Shown: one piece after another, positions 7,178 through 16,042 of the stretch
Position numbering within the stretch: the first letter of the stretch is position 1
Layout: each line of letters begins with the position of its first letter
Assembly: GCF_001894785.1 (NCBI RefSeq)
Contig: NZ_BCWW01000003.1
Location: forward strand, 558,001-622,000
Direction: 5' to 3'
From: Rhodococcoides fascians NBRC 12155 = LMG 3623
Lineage (GTDB): Bacteria; Actinomycetota; Actinomycetes; Mycobacteriales; Mycobacteriaceae
Length of the DNA: 64,000 bases
Notes under the pieces: model-generated
Database searches by the model: none
The model's input: the letters and a program-made list of their open reading frames with translations, nothing else
Told to the model about the DNA's origin: nothing
Made by a program: the position numbers and the translations under genes

Positions 7178-8809
7178 ATGCCCGGTAGGCACAGTGCGCC
7201 GTCGTCCGCGACGGGCAACAGAGGGTTCGCCAAGTACGTCGTCGTTGCCGTCGTCCTGCTTCTGATCGTCGCAGGCGGAGTGTTCGTGGCGCAGAAGGTC
7301 TTCGGCAGCGACTGCGGTGACCCGTCGAACTACACGTTGGCTGCCGACCCCGCGATCGCGCCGGTACTGCAGAAGATCGTCGACGACTCCGCGCCCGAGG
7401 ATCTCGGTTGTGCCGAGGTGGCGGTGACGGCGATGGAGTCGGGTCAGGTGTCGGCCGCAGTGGCCAAAGGCGACGACGTTCCCTCGCTCTGGATTCCCGA
7501 TTCGTCGCTGTGGGTCGGCAAGACCGTGCGATCGACCGCGTCGCTGATCGACCTGGCGAGCCAGTCGGTGGCGAGCACCCCGGCCGTCCTCGCAACCCGC
7601 AAGGACGAGGTTCCGTTCTTCGACACGTGGCTCACCGCACTGAAGCTCGAAGGTTTGCGCATCGGTAATCCGTTGGCCAACACCATCTCCGACGCGGCGA
7701 TCCTCGGGGCGGTGGCCGAGGCGGGTGAGGACGAGAAGGCCCTCGATGCGGTGTCGACGGCGCTCGTGCCGATCGCTCAGGCTCAGGCCGCCACCCGCGG
7801 CGAAGCCGATCCCACCACCCGGTTGGACGATCTGGTGGCCGACGGCGGCGTGGCCGTGGTGTCCGAGCAGACCATGTTGGAGTACCGAAACGACACCGGT
7901 GCCGAACTCGGTGCGACGGTGCCGCCGACGGGCAGCATCTTTCTGAACTTCCCGCTGGCCGTCACCGAGCCTGCAGGCGAGCGGCACGACAGCGCGAAGT
8001 CGGTCGGCAGCGCGCTGGCCGCGGTCATCGAATCCGATCGAGGTCGGGAGATGTTGTCCGAGGCCGGTTTTCGGTCGGAAGACAACGCGCCCCTCGAGTC
8101 CGATCGTGGTATCGGTGCCGTCGAGAGTCTGGCGATCGGCGACCAGCAGGCTGCCGAATCGGTGCTGCGTCAATATCAGGTGCTCGCGCTCCCGTCGCGA
8201 GCGCTCGTGATGGAAGACGTGTCCGGCTCGATGAACTACAGCGCCGGGGCGAACACCCGGATCGCGATGACGGTGCAGGCCAGCGAGACCGGGAATCGAC
8301 TGTTTCCCGACAATGCGTCGATGGGATTGTGGGCCTTCTCCATCGGGCTCGGCGGCGGCGATCAGGATTACCGTGAGCTGGCACCGATCCGGCGCATGGA
8401 CGAGAAGGTCGGCGACACGACCCAGCGTGAAGTGCTGCTGCAGCAGACCCGCACCCTTCCGTCCCTGGTCGGTGGTGGAACCGGACTGTACGACACCACG
8501 TTGGCCGCGTTCCGCACCGTGCAGCAGGGCTACGACCCCGATGCGGTGAACAGCGTCATCATCCTCACCGACGGTGCCAACGAGGATCCGAACAGCATCT
8601 CGCTCGACGAACTGCTGGCCACACTGCGTACCGAACAGGACCCGTCTCGTCCGGTCGTCATCGTCACCATCGGTATCACCGACGACGCCGATGCGGGTGT
8701 GCTGCAACAAATTTCTGCTGCCACCGGGGGCACCAGCTTCGTAGCGCGAAACCCCGCCGAAATACCGAACGTCTTCGTCAATGCACTGAGAAGCCGTTCC
8801 GGTCGCTGA
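7178..8809 (+). CDS. Membrane-anchored binding-protein-like/VWA protein (copy 1)
   Basis: 543 residues. A basic N-terminus and one transmembrane helix (~18-40) place the rest outside the membrane. Residues ~45-330 look like a periplasmic-binding-protein type II fold: two Cys (CGDPSNY and LGCAEV) could form a disulfide, followed by WIPDSSLWVGKT. Residues ~345-543 are a VWA domain with an intact MIDAS: DVSGSM, the distal Thr region GGGTGLYDTT, and ILTDGANED. There is no lipobox. It is paralogous along its whole length to the next gene, 103 bp downstream. ATG 7174 is out of frame; GGAG at 7165-7168 supports 7178. Function unknown; adhesion or metal-dependent extracellular ligand binding is the conservative reading. 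Confidence 0.75.
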   Translation: MPGRHSAPSSATGNRGFAKYVVVAVVLLLIVAGGVFVAQKVFGSDCGDPSNYTLAADPAIAPVLQKIVDDSAPEDLGCAEVAVTAMESGQVSAAVAKGDDVPSLWIPDSSLWVGKTVRSTASLIDLASQSVASTPAVLATRKDEVPFFDTWLTALKLEGLRIGNPLANTISDAAILGAVAEAGEDEKALDAVSTALVPIAQAQAATRGEADPTTRLDDLVADGGVAVVSEQTMLEYRNDTGAELGATVPPTGSIFLNFPLAVTEPAGERHDSAKSVGSALAAVIESDRGREMLSEAGFRSEDNAPLESDRGIGAVESLAIGDQQAAESVLRQYQVLALPSRALVMEDVSGSMNYSAGANTRIAMTVQASETGNRLFPDNASMGLWAFSIGLGGGDQDYRELAPIRRMDEKVGDTTQREVLLQQTRTLPSLVGGGTGLYDTTLAAFRTVQQGYDPDAVNSVIILTDGANEDPNSISLDELLATLRTEQDPSRPVVIVTIGITDDADAGVLQQISAATGGTSFVARNPAEIPNVFVNALRSRSGR

Positions 8810-8912
8810 CGGGAGCGGCTATGCTGTGCGCCGCGTGCTCTCCGTCACGTGGGGTAGTGCGGAGAAGTCCCGCAACACAGTCGTGTCGGGGGTATAAGTA
8901 GGGGAGTCAGCG

Positions 8913-10568
8913 ATGTCAGGACGTCACAGCGGCAGTAGTCGCAGGTTCAGTCCTGTCGTGACCTGGGGCGCGGCCGCGCTGGCAGTAGTCGTGGCCGCGG
9001 CCGGAGGCTGGTTCGGCGTCCAGGCCGTACGCGCAGCGGGTTCGGACTCGTGCGATTCGCTGGACACGGTCTCGCTCGCGGTGGACACCTCGATCGCCGA
9101 ACCGGTGCAGCAGATCCTGGCCCAGGCGGGCGAGGTGGACCGCGGCTGCGTCGACTTCGAGGTGCGGGCCGAGCGCCCCACCGACACGGCGACCGAGATC
9201 GCAGGTACCGACGAGAACCGCCCCGACCTGTGGATCCCGGACTCGACGTTGTGGCTGCTCAAGACTTTGCGTTCGACCGGAGCCCTGCCCGAACTCGCCA
9301 AGACGTCGGTGGCGAACACACTGCCCGTGCTGGTGTCGGCCTCCGATACCGCCCCGGTGACCGACACCTGGCTCAGCGTGCTGCAGATGCCGGGCCAACG
9401 CATCGGCGATCCGCTCACCAGTAGTGCGTCCAACGCTGCGATCCTCGGTGCGCTGGCCGAGTCCGAGGTCGCGATCTCCGACGCCAAAGCCGTGTCTGCC
9501 GCTCTGGTGCCCATGGCACAGGACTTCGGCCGGATAGCCGACACGCCCCACGACACCCCGGACCTCGTCGCCCAGGTGGCGACCGAGGGCGGAACCAGCG
9601 TCGCCACCGAACAGGCCGTGCTGGCCTACGAGGCAGCGAACCCCGGATCGTCGCTCACCGAGTCGGTGCCGCCGACGGGCAGCTACTTCCTCAACTACCC
9701 CCTCGCCGTCACGGCTCCGGCCGGGCCGGAGTACGACCGCGTCAAGGCCGCCGGGGCCGCGTTGGCGTCGGTGCTGGCCTCGCAGTCGGCGACGGACACA
9801 CTCGTTGCAGCCGGCTTCCGAACGTCGAGTGGAACCCCCTTGGCCGACGGCAGAGGCGTCGGCTCGGTCGCCGCGTTGGAAATCAAGAATCCGCTGTCGA
9901 TCGAGACGACGCTGCGCGACTGGGCGGTGCTCGCGTTGCCGCTCCGGACCCTCGTCGTCGAGGACGTATCGGGTTCGATGGCGGCGAAATCCGGCGACTC
10001 CACCCGCATCGCGTTGACCGTCGATGCCTCGCTCGGTGCCAACGATCTGTTCAGCGACCAGACGCAGATGGGGCTGTGGGCCTTCTCCATCGGACTCGGT
10101 GGTGGAAAGCAGGACTATCGAGAACTGGTGCCGCTCGGCCCGGTCAGCAACACGTTCGACGGTAAGCCGCAGCGTCAGGCCATTCTCGATGCGGTCCGTG
10201 GGCTACCGGCTCTGGTCGGAGGCGGAACCGGGCTCTACGACACCACTCTTGCGGCGTTCCGACGTGTCAAGGAGGGCTACGACCCGGACTACGTCAACAG
10301 CGTCATCATTCTCACCGACGGCGCGAACGAGGACAACGGCAGCATTTCTCTGGATCAGCTTCTCGCCGCCCTGCAGAAGGAGCAGGATCCGGTGCGTCCC
10401 ATCGTGATCATCACGGTCGGTGTCACCAGTGATGCCGATCCGGTTGCGCTGCAGCAGATCTCCGCGGCCACCGGTGGTACGAGCTATGTCGCGGAGGATC
10501 CCCGCGATATCCCGGACGTGTTCGTCAAGGCGTTGAACTCGCGCACCGAGCGTCTCGCGGGGGAGTAG
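8913..10568 (+). CDS. Membrane-anchored binding-protein-like/VWA protein (copy 2)
   Basis: 551 residues, the tandem paralogue of the preceding gene. It has the same order: short basic N-terminus, transmembrane helix (~15-38), a binding-protein-like region with paired Cys (SCDSL and RGCVDF) and WIPDSTLWLLKT, then a C-terminal VWA domain with DVSGSM, GGGTGLYDTT and ILTDGANED. Long near-identical blocks (for example LWAFSIGLGGG, LYDTTLAAF) sit in the VWA half, while the N-terminal halves have diverged more, suggesting different ligands on a shared scaffold. AGGGGAG at 8902-8908 is the ribosome site. It converges on the ECF T gene with only 1 bp between stops. Confidence 0.75.
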   Translation: MSGRHSGSSRRFSPVVTWGAAALAVVVAAAGGWFGVQAVRAAGSDSCDSLDTVSLAVDTSIAEPVQQILAQAGEVDRGCVDFEVRAERPTDTATEIAGTDENRPDLWIPDSTLWLLKTLRSTGALPELAKTSVANTLPVLVSASDTAPVTDTWLSVLQMPGQRIGDPLTSSASNAAILGALAESEVAISDAKAVSAALVPMAQDFGRIADTPHDTPDLVAQVATEGGTSVATEQAVLAYEAANPGSSLTESVPPTGSYFLNYPLAVTAPAGPEYDRVKAAGAALASVLASQSATDTLVAAGFRTSSGTPLADGRGVGSVAALEIKNPLSIETTLRDWAVLALPLRTLVVEDVSGSMAAKSGDSTRIALTVDASLGANDLFSDQTQMGLWAFSIGLGGGKQDYRELVPLGPVSNTFDGKPQRQAILDAVRGLPALVGGGTGLYDTTLAAFRRVKEGYDPDYVNSVIILTDGANEDNGSISLDQLLAALQKEQDPVRPIVIITVGVTSDADPVALQQISAATGGTSYVAEDPRDIPDVFVKALNSRTERLAGE

Positions 10569-10569
10569 C

Positions 10570-11307
10570 TCACCGCAGCAGGAAGCTGATCGTGATCGCG
10601 GCCGCGCAGGCCAGCGTCACCACCACCAGTGTCGCCGCGTCCGAGCCCTTGAAACGTGCCTCGGTGGCGGTGATCATGCCGGTGCCCCCGCGTGCGGTGA
10701 TGGCCTCACCCATTTCGTCCGCGCGCCTGATGGCCACCGACATCACCGTGGTCACGATGTCGACCAGCGAATTGTCCGACGCACTGTTGACCACGGGTTT
10801 CGGTCGCAGCCGCCGGGCGGCGTTGAGGGTGCGCATCTCCTCGATGAGCAGCGGAAGCGACCGCAGGCTGAGCGCCACGGCGATCGCCCACTCGTCCACC
10901 GGCAGCTTCAGCTTCTTCAGCGGTGCACCGAGTTTCGACACCGCCGGAGCGATGTCGCTCATCGACGTCGTCCACCCGATCATCATCGATGCGCCGAGCA
11001 GAACGAACACGAACAGCGTGGCACGGAAGTACAGCAGAACCGCTGCGCCGCCGATGGGCAGATTGATCAGTGCTCCGACACCGAAGAGCGCCCAGATCCA
11101 CCATGGTGGCCGAGGTAGAGCCGTGATCGGAATCTGGGCGATGACAGCCGCGACGATCAGCAGCGCGAACACGATGCCGAGGGCAGGCCACGTCGGAGCC
11201 ACGACGAGGGTGATGCTGAGCAGCAACACTACGATGAGCTTGGTGCCCGCCCACAGTCGATGAATGGGTGAGAACCGTGGAACCTGGCGCAGTACGACGG
11301 TCGTCAC
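10570..11307 (-). CDS. ECF transporter T component (EcfT/CbiQ family)
   Basis: 245 residues, GTG start overlapping the stop of the upstream ECF ATPase gene (GTGA). A polytopic membrane protein with about five helices. The coupling helices carry Ala-Arg-Arg/Ala-Arg-Gly signatures: AARRLRPKP (~140) and AITARGGTG (~215) match the conserved A-R-G motifs by which EcfT contacts the two ATPases. The pair corresponds to M. tuberculosis Rv2325c-Rv2326c as I remember it. It forms the scaffold of an energy-coupling-factor vitamin or metal importer. Confidence 0.85.
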   Translation of the reverse strand: MTTVVLRQVPRFSPIHRLWAGTKLIVVLLLSITLVVAPTWPALGIVFALLIVAAVIAQIPITALPRPPWWIWALFGVGALINLPIGGAAVLLYFRATLFVFVLLGASMMIGWTTSMSDIAPAVSKLGAPLKKLKLPVDEWAIAVALSLRSLPLLIEEMRTLNAARRLRPKPVVNSASDNSLVDIVTTVMSVAIRRADEMGEAITARGGTGMITATEARFKGSDAATLVVVTLACAAAITISFLLR

Positions 11308-13334
11308 GAATGCACGCTCCCATGAATCGAATCGGAGACGATGTGGCCGTCGGCCATCGTGATGGTTCGACTGCAGACGGCGTCCATACCGTCCACGTCG
11401 TGCGAGATGACCACGATCGACACGCCGCGCTCACGCAGGCCGGCGAGGACGCCGATGATGTCGTCGCGTCCGGGCGGGTCGAGTCCGGCCAGCGGCTCGT
11501 CGAGCACCAAGATGCGGGGTCGACGAGCGATCAGACCGGCCAGCACCACGCGTCGCATCTGTCCGCCGCTGAGCGAGTCGACGTCGCGTGCGGCCAGTGA
11601 CCGGTCGAGGCCGACGGCATCCATCGCGGCCGACACTGTGGCAGAACCGGTTTCGGGCCCCGCGGCCGCGGCGATGTCCTCGGAGACGGTGCGCCGCTGC
11701 AACTGCAGGCGCGAATGCTGAAAGGCCAGCCCGACGTCGCCGACTCGCGACGTCATCGCCTTGCCGTCGAGCTGCGCGACGCCGGTGGTGGGCCCGGTCA
11801 GGCCGGCCATGATCCACGCCAAAGTCGACTTGCCCGAACCGTTTCCGCCGAGAACGAGAACTCCCTCGCCTCGCTTGACGGTGATGTCGACGCCGTTCAA
11901 CGCCGATTGTGCCCACGGGGTGCGCCTGTTGTAGACGTGCCGCACGTCGCGTAGTTCGAGCAGGCGCGGGCTCGAATTGTCGTGCAGAACAGCAGCGTTG
12001 CCGGTCCTGGTCTGCATCCACAGAGTGTCGTGCTCCACCTGCATGCCCTCGTGTAAATGTACGACGCGATCAGTGGCAACAGTTTCCGAGACATGATGGG
12101 TGACGAGTACGACCGACATCCCGTGCCGACGGGGCAGTGCCGCGAGTAGCGAGACCAGATGCTCTCGGCCCGAGGCGTCGATCATGGCGGTTGCCTCGTC
12201 GGCGATCAGCAGAGCGGGGCGACGAGCCAGGGCCGCGGCGACGGCAAGTCGCTGCATCTCGCCGCCGGAAAGCGAGGCCGTGTCGCGAGCACCCATGCCG
12301 CTCAACCCCACTTCGTCGAGCAAGGCGTCGACGTCGGGGCGAGAGTCGCCGGGTGGCAGTCCCCATACGACGTCGTCGGCGACGCGGGTGCCGAGGATCT
12401 GACTTTCGGGTCGCTGCAACACCACTGCGGTGCCGCCGTACCTGCCGAGTCCGGTGGAGCCGGGACGAGTCACCGAGCCCTCCGAGGGTTCACGGCCTGC
12501 GAGGATGCGCGTCAGCGTGGATTTACCGGATCCGTTGTGGCCGACGATCGCGACGAATTCACCCTGTTCGATGTGCAGGTCGATGCCGCTCAACGCTGCC
12601 GATCTACTGCCGGGATATCGGTAGCCCACGGCGGTCAGGGTGACGGGCAGTGGCGCGATCTCGTCGTCGATGCCCGAGACGAACGGCTCCGGTGTGGGGA
12701 TGGCCGAGAGGCGATCGAGGATGGCGGTGAGGATCAGCCACGCGAACAGAGTTCCGGTGACGATGCCGAATGCGATGGACCCGCCGACCCACCACCACCA
12801 GTTGTCGAGTACCGCTGTGCTGCTGCTGCGAATGACATCGGGGATGGCCTGCGGGGCGGATACGCGCTCGAACAGTCGGGAGATGCCTTCGATGGTGTTG
12901 CGGAGCGTCTCGAGAAACAGCTGCCGTAGCGGGACGAGGATCAGCAGCAACAGCACCGCGAGGGCTCCGAGTGCCGGTCCGACGATTGCCGACGTGAAGA
13001 GCACGCCGAACAGGCCTTGTTTCCGGCGCTTCGCCCGGCCGACCAGACCGCCCAGCAATGCCGCACTGGCCACGGTGAGCGCCGTCTGAGTGCCGGCCGC
13101 GACGAATCCTACGAGTATGCCCGCCACCGCTGAGGTGACCAATGCTCGCGTCCGATAGCGCAGGGCCACCACCGACATCGGAATAGCGGCGACAACCTGC
13201 AGAATCGCTGCCATGGGCACCAGCACGCCGATCACCGTCAGCGCGACGGTGAAGCTGCTCATTACCGCAGCGGTCGCCAATTCTTGCGGACCGAGGGGCC
13301 CGGACTCGGGACGGTGGGCAGCGCTGACGGTCAC
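11304..13334 (-). CDS. ECF transporter fused S component-ATPase-ATPase
   Basis: 676 residues from GTG 13334, chosen because reading further upstream would run through the divergent promoter region. Residues ~15-220 are a membrane domain of about six helices resembling an ECF substrate-binding S component. Two ABC ATPase domains follow: A1 (~235-430) with Walker A GHNGSGKST, LSGGEMQRLA and LLIADEAT, and A2 (~460-670) with GGNGSGKST, LSGGQMRRVV and LVLDEPLAGLD. With EcfT downstream the two genes encode a complete importer. Rv2326c of M. tuberculosis has the same architecture. The substrate is not evident, and no riboswitch is visible in the 39-bp upstream gap. Confidence 0.85.
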   Translation of the reverse strand: MTVSAAHRPESGPLGPQELATAAVMSSFTVALTVIGVLVPMAAILQVVAAIPMSVVALRYRTRALVTSAVAGILVGFVAAGTQTALTVASAALLGGLVGRAKRRKQGLFGVLFTSAIVGPALGALAVLLLLILVPLRQLFLETLRNTIEGISRLFERVSAPQAIPDVIRSSSTAVLDNWWWWVGGSIAFGIVTGTLFAWLILTAILDRLSAIPTPEPFVSGIDDEIAPLPVTLTAVGYRYPGSRSAALSGIDLHIEQGEFVAIVGHNGSGKSTLTRILAGREPSEGSVTRPGSTGLGRYGGTAVVLQRPESQILGTRVADDVVWGLPPGDSRPDVDALLDEVGLSGMGARDTASLSGGEMQRLAVAAALARRPALLIADEATAMIDASGREHLVSLLAALPRRHGMSVVLVTHHVSETVATDRVVHLHEGMQVEHDTLWMQTRTGNAAVLHDNSSPRLLELRDVRHVYNRRTPWAQSALNGVDITVKRGEGVLVLGGNGSGKSTLAWIMAGLTGPTTGVAQLDGKAMTSRVGDVGLAFQHSRLQLQRRTVSEDIAAAAGPETGSATVSAAMDAVGLDRSLAARDVDSLSGGQMRRVVLAGLIARRPRILVLDEPLAGLDPPGRDDIIGVLAGLRERGVSIVVISHDVDGMDAVCSRTITMADGHIVSDSIHGSVHS

Positions 13335-13339
13335 CGCTC

Positions 13340-13368
13340 CAGTGTGCCAGCTCGACTGAGGCACACTG
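13340..13368. promoter_or_regulatory. 9-bp inverted repeat filling a divergent intergenic gap
   Basis: cagtgtgcc (13340-13348) and ggcacactg (13360-13368) form a perfect inverted repeat with an 11-bp spacer. It occupies nearly the whole 39-bp gap between the ECF operon (starts 13334, minus) and the MFS gene (starts 13374, plus). The centre-to-centre arm spacing of about two helical turns suits a dimeric regulator that would cover both promoters. Confidence 0.5.
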
Positions 13369-13373
13369 TCTGC

Positions 13374-14630
13374 GTGACTTCCGAGATCGCGACCCGCAGG
13401 CGACTTCATCCGGCATGGATCGTCGCCGCGGTGGCCTTCCTCGCTCTCGTCGGTGCGGCGGGGTTCCGGGCCGCACCGAGTGTGTTGATGGTGCCGCTGC
13501 AGGAAGAGTTCGGTTGGCCGCGGTCGATGCTGTCGCTGGCGGTGGGCGTCAACCTGGTGCTGTTCGGTCTGACGGCACCGTTCGCCGCGGCGTTGATGGA
13601 GCGTTTCGGGATCCGAGCTGTGACGTCGACGGCGTTGGTCGTCGTCGCCGCGGGCAGCGCTCTGAGTGTGTTCGTGACCCAGGCGTGGCAGTTGGTGTTG
13701 ACGTGGGGCGTCATGATCGGGTTGGGCACCGGGTCGATGGCTCTGGTGTTCGCGGCGGTGGTGACGAATCGATGGTTCGTACAGCGTCGCGGGCTCGTCT
13801 CGGGCGTGTTGACCGCGGGCAGCGCGACGGGGCAGTTGATCTTTCTGCCGTTGATCGCTCAGCTGGTCGACCGATCCGGTTGGCGCGCAGCATCGTTCCT
13901 CATCGCCGGGGGCTCGCTGATCGTGGTGCCGTTCGTGTTGCGGTGGCTGCGCAACATGCCGGCCGATGTCGGCGTGACTCCGTACGGCGCACCCGCCGAC
14001 TACGTCCCGCCGGCGGAGGTGTCGACCGTGAACCCCGCGCGCGCAGCGGTGCAGGCGCTACGCGACGCGAGCCGAGTACGAACCTTCTGGGCGTTGGTGC
14101 TCGGATTCGCGATCTGTGGCGCAACGACCAACGGGCTCATCGGAACTCACTTCATACCGTCGGCGCACGACCACGGAATGCACGAAACCACCGCAGCGGG
14201 TCTGCTGGCGGTGGTGGGAATCTTCGACATCGTCGGGACGATCGCATCGGGTTGGCTGACCGATCGAGTGAATCCGCGGTATCTGTTGGCGGCCTATTAC
14301 GGCTTTCGCGGAATCTCGCTGTTGTTTCTGCCGTGGTTGTTGTCGGCGACCATCCAACCGTCGATCGTCATCTTCGTGGTGATCTACGGATTGGATTGGG
14401 TGGCAACGGTCCCGCCCACGATTGCACTGTGCCGAGAGGTGTTCGGCGACAAGGGTTCTCTGGTGTTCGGGTGGGTCTTCGCCTCACACCAGATCGGAGC
14501 GGGCATCGCCTCCGTCGTCGCGGGCGTCGTGCGGGACGCCACCGGTGCGTACACGATGGCGTGGTTCGGTGCGGCCGGCTTGTGCGCGGTTGCTGCCGTG
14601 GTGAGCATCAGAACAGGAAAGCCCTCGTAG
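13374..14630 (+). CDS. MFS transporter (OFA/monocarboxylate-like)
   Basis: 418 residues from GTG 13374. Twelve transmembrane segments are predictable. GVNLVLFGLTAPFAAALMERFGIR after TM2 is the MFS motif-A region, and the N-terminal MVPLQEEFGWPRSMLSLAVG resembles OFA/MCT-type transporters. It is divergent from the ECF operon with a shared inverted repeat in the gap. The stop codon lies in the loop of a long terminator palindrome. Substrate unknown; the family carries small carboxylates and drugs. Confidence 0.8.
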   Translation: MTSEIATRRRLHPAWIVAAVAFLALVGAAGFRAAPSVLMVPLQEEFGWPRSMLSLAVGVNLVLFGLTAPFAAALMERFGIRAVTSTALVVVAAGSALSVFVTQAWQLVLTWGVMIGLGTGSMALVFAAVVTNRWFVQRRGLVSGVLTAGSATGQLIFLPLIAQLVDRSGWRAASFLIAGGSLIVVPFVLRWLRNMPADVGVTPYGAPADYVPPAEVSTVNPARAAVQALRDASRVRTFWALVLGFAICGATTNGLIGTHFIPSAHDHGMHETTAAGLLAVVGIFDIVGTIASGWLTDRVNPRYLLAAYYGFRGISLLFLPWLLSATIQPSIVIFVVIYGLDWVATVPPTIALCREVFGDKGSLVFGWVFASHQIGAGIASVVAGVVRDATGAYTMAWFGAAGLCAVAAVVSIRTGKPS

Positions 14631-14646
14631 CGAGGGCTTTCCTGTT
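14612..14646. terminator. Bidirectional terminator with a stop codon in its loop
   Basis: A 16-bp perfect stem (14612-14627 with 14631-14646) closes a 3-nt loop, TAG, which is the stop codon of the MFS gene. AAA and TTT at the stem flanks suit termination in both directions between the MFS gene and the convergent DEAD-box helicase. Confidence 0.9.
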
Positions 14647-14659
14647 TCCGAAGTTCGGG

Positions 14660-16042
14660 TCAGCGGCTGCGCTGGCTCGTGGCCGGGCCTGCTGCGCGAC
14701 GGCTGTGGCCGCCACCGCCGGAACGCGGCTGTCCACCACTGCGCGGCTGTCCACCACTGCGCGGCTGTCCACCCGAGCGGGCCGGGCCGCCGCGTCGCGC
14801 GTTGTTGTTGCGCGGGGCTCCGGTGCGGGCCGGTGCCGGCTCTGCCTTCGGTGCAGGCTCGACGTAGCGGGCCTGCTCGCCGACGAGGTTCGCCACTGCA
14901 GGCGAGTCGGCGGTGACGCGGATCGGGGTGACCTTGATGTCGGCCTTGCGCAGCAGCACTGCGGTGTCCTTGCGCTGCTCGGGCAGAACCACGGTCACGA
15001 CGTCGCCTGCGCTGCCGGCGCGCGCGGTGCGGCCGGAGCGGTGCAGGTATGCCTTGTGCTCGGCCGGGGGATCGACGTGGACGACGAGCTGAACGTCGTC
15101 GACGTGGACGCCGCGGGCTGCGACGTCGGTGGCGACGAGCACGCGGGCCTGGCCGGAGGAGAAGGCCGCGAGGTTGCGGTCACGTGCGGCCTGCGAGAGG
15201 TTGCCGTGCAGGTCGACGGACGGGATTCCGGCGTCGGTGAGCTGCTTGGCGAGCTTGCGGGCCTGGTGCTTGGTGCGCATGAACAGGATGCGGCGTCCGG
15301 TGCCGGAGGCGAGCTGGTGAACCAGCTTCTTCTTGGCTTCGACGCCGTCGACCTCGAACACGCTGTGGGTCATGGCCTCGACGTGCGAGGTCGCCTCGTC
15401 GACGGAGTGCGTGATCTGGTTGTGCAGGAAGCGCTTGACCAGTTTGTCGACACCGTTGTCCAGGGTCGCCGAGAACAGCATGCGCTGACCCTTGTCGGGG
15501 GTAGCGGCGAGGATCCGGGTGACGACGGGCAGGAACCCGAGGTCGGCCATGTGATCTGCCTCGTCGAGGACGGTGATCTGTACGCCGTCGAGCGTCAGGT
15601 GGCGCTGCTTCATCAGGTCTTCGAGGCGTCCGGGGCAGGCGACGACGATGTCGACACCCGACTTGAGTGCGGACACCTGACGAACCTGCGAGACACCACC
15701 GAAGATCGTCGTGACCTTCAACGAGTATGCGGCGGCGAGGGGTTCGATCGCGACGGCGATCTGGGTGGCGAGCTCACGCGTCGGCGCAAGGATCAGTCCG
15801 CGCGGGCGGCCGGGCTTGCGGTTGCCGGGGAGTTGGCCGGCGAGGCGCGCGACCATGGGGATGGAAAATGCGAGTGTCTTTCCGCTGCCGGTCTTTCCGC
15901 GTCCGAGTACGTCGCGTCCCTGCAGTGTGTCGGGGAGCGTGTCGGCCTGGATGGGGAAGGCCTCGGTCTTGCCCTGGCTCGCGAGTACGTCTGCGATGGC
16001 CTGGGGTACTCCGAGTGCAGCAAAAGTCTGTGGGGTCGTCAT
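14660..16042 (-). CDS. DEAD-box ATP-dependent RNA helicase (RhlE-like)
   Basis: 460 residues from ATG 16042 (MTTPQTFAALGVP), where homology begins; the frame stays open upstream but that part is leader. Motifs in order: Q motif FPIQADTLP, Walker A GRGKTGSGKT, PTRELA, DEAD at ~165, SAT, then the C-terminal RecA motifs RVLVATDVAARGVHV and HRSGRTARAG. The last ~70 residues are an Arg/Gly/Pro tail with SGGQPR repeats, as in RNA-binding extensions of actinobacterial helicases. Likely role: RNA remodelling and cold adaptation. It is preceded by a ~220-nt structured leader, suggesting post-transcriptional control. Confidence 0.9.
   Translation of the reverse strand: MTTPQTFAALGVPQAIADVLASQGKTEAFPIQADTLPDTLQGRDVLGRGKTGSGKTLAFSIPMVARLAGQLPGNRKPGRPRGLILAPTRELATQIAVAIEPLAAAYSLKVTTIFGGVSQVRQVSALKSGVDIVVACPGRLEDLMKQRHLTLDGVQITVLDEADHMADLGFLPVVTRILAATPDKGQRMLFSATLDNGVDKLVKRFLHNQITHSVDEATSHVEAMTHSVFEVDGVEAKKKLVHQLASGTGRRILFMRTKHQARKLAKQLTDAGIPSVDLHGNLSQAARDRNLAAFSSGQARVLVATDVAARGVHVDDVQLVVHVDPPAEHKAYLHRSGRTARAGSAGDVVTVVLPEQRKDTAVLLRKADIKVTPIRVTADSPAVANLVGEQARYVEPAPKAEPAPARTGAPRNNNARRGGPARSGGQPRSGGQPRSGGQPRSGGGGHSRRAAGPATSQRSR
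14725..14773 (-). repeat. 18-bp tandem repeat encoding SGGQPR units
   Basis: The unit gcggctgtccaccactgc occurs at 14725-14742 and 14743-14760, with a partial third copy (14761-14773). On the coding strand it gives repeated SGGQPR hexapeptides in the helicase tail. Exact nucleotide identity suggests recent slippage and likely copy-number variation between strains. Confidence 0.9.

Noticed and set aside
5016..7595. Long open frame on the minus strand (859 codons) opposite the second symporter and the Rv0910-like gene
   Set aside because: The translation is Arg/Gly/Asp/His-rich with no domain and runs across three well-supported plus-strand features including a terminator; it is a codon-bias shadow.
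7178..10568. VWA genes as Mg-chelatase or MoxR-type cytosolic partners
   Set aside because: There is no AAA+ ATPase beside them, and both proteins start with a basic region and a single transmembrane helix, placing the VWA outside the membrane.
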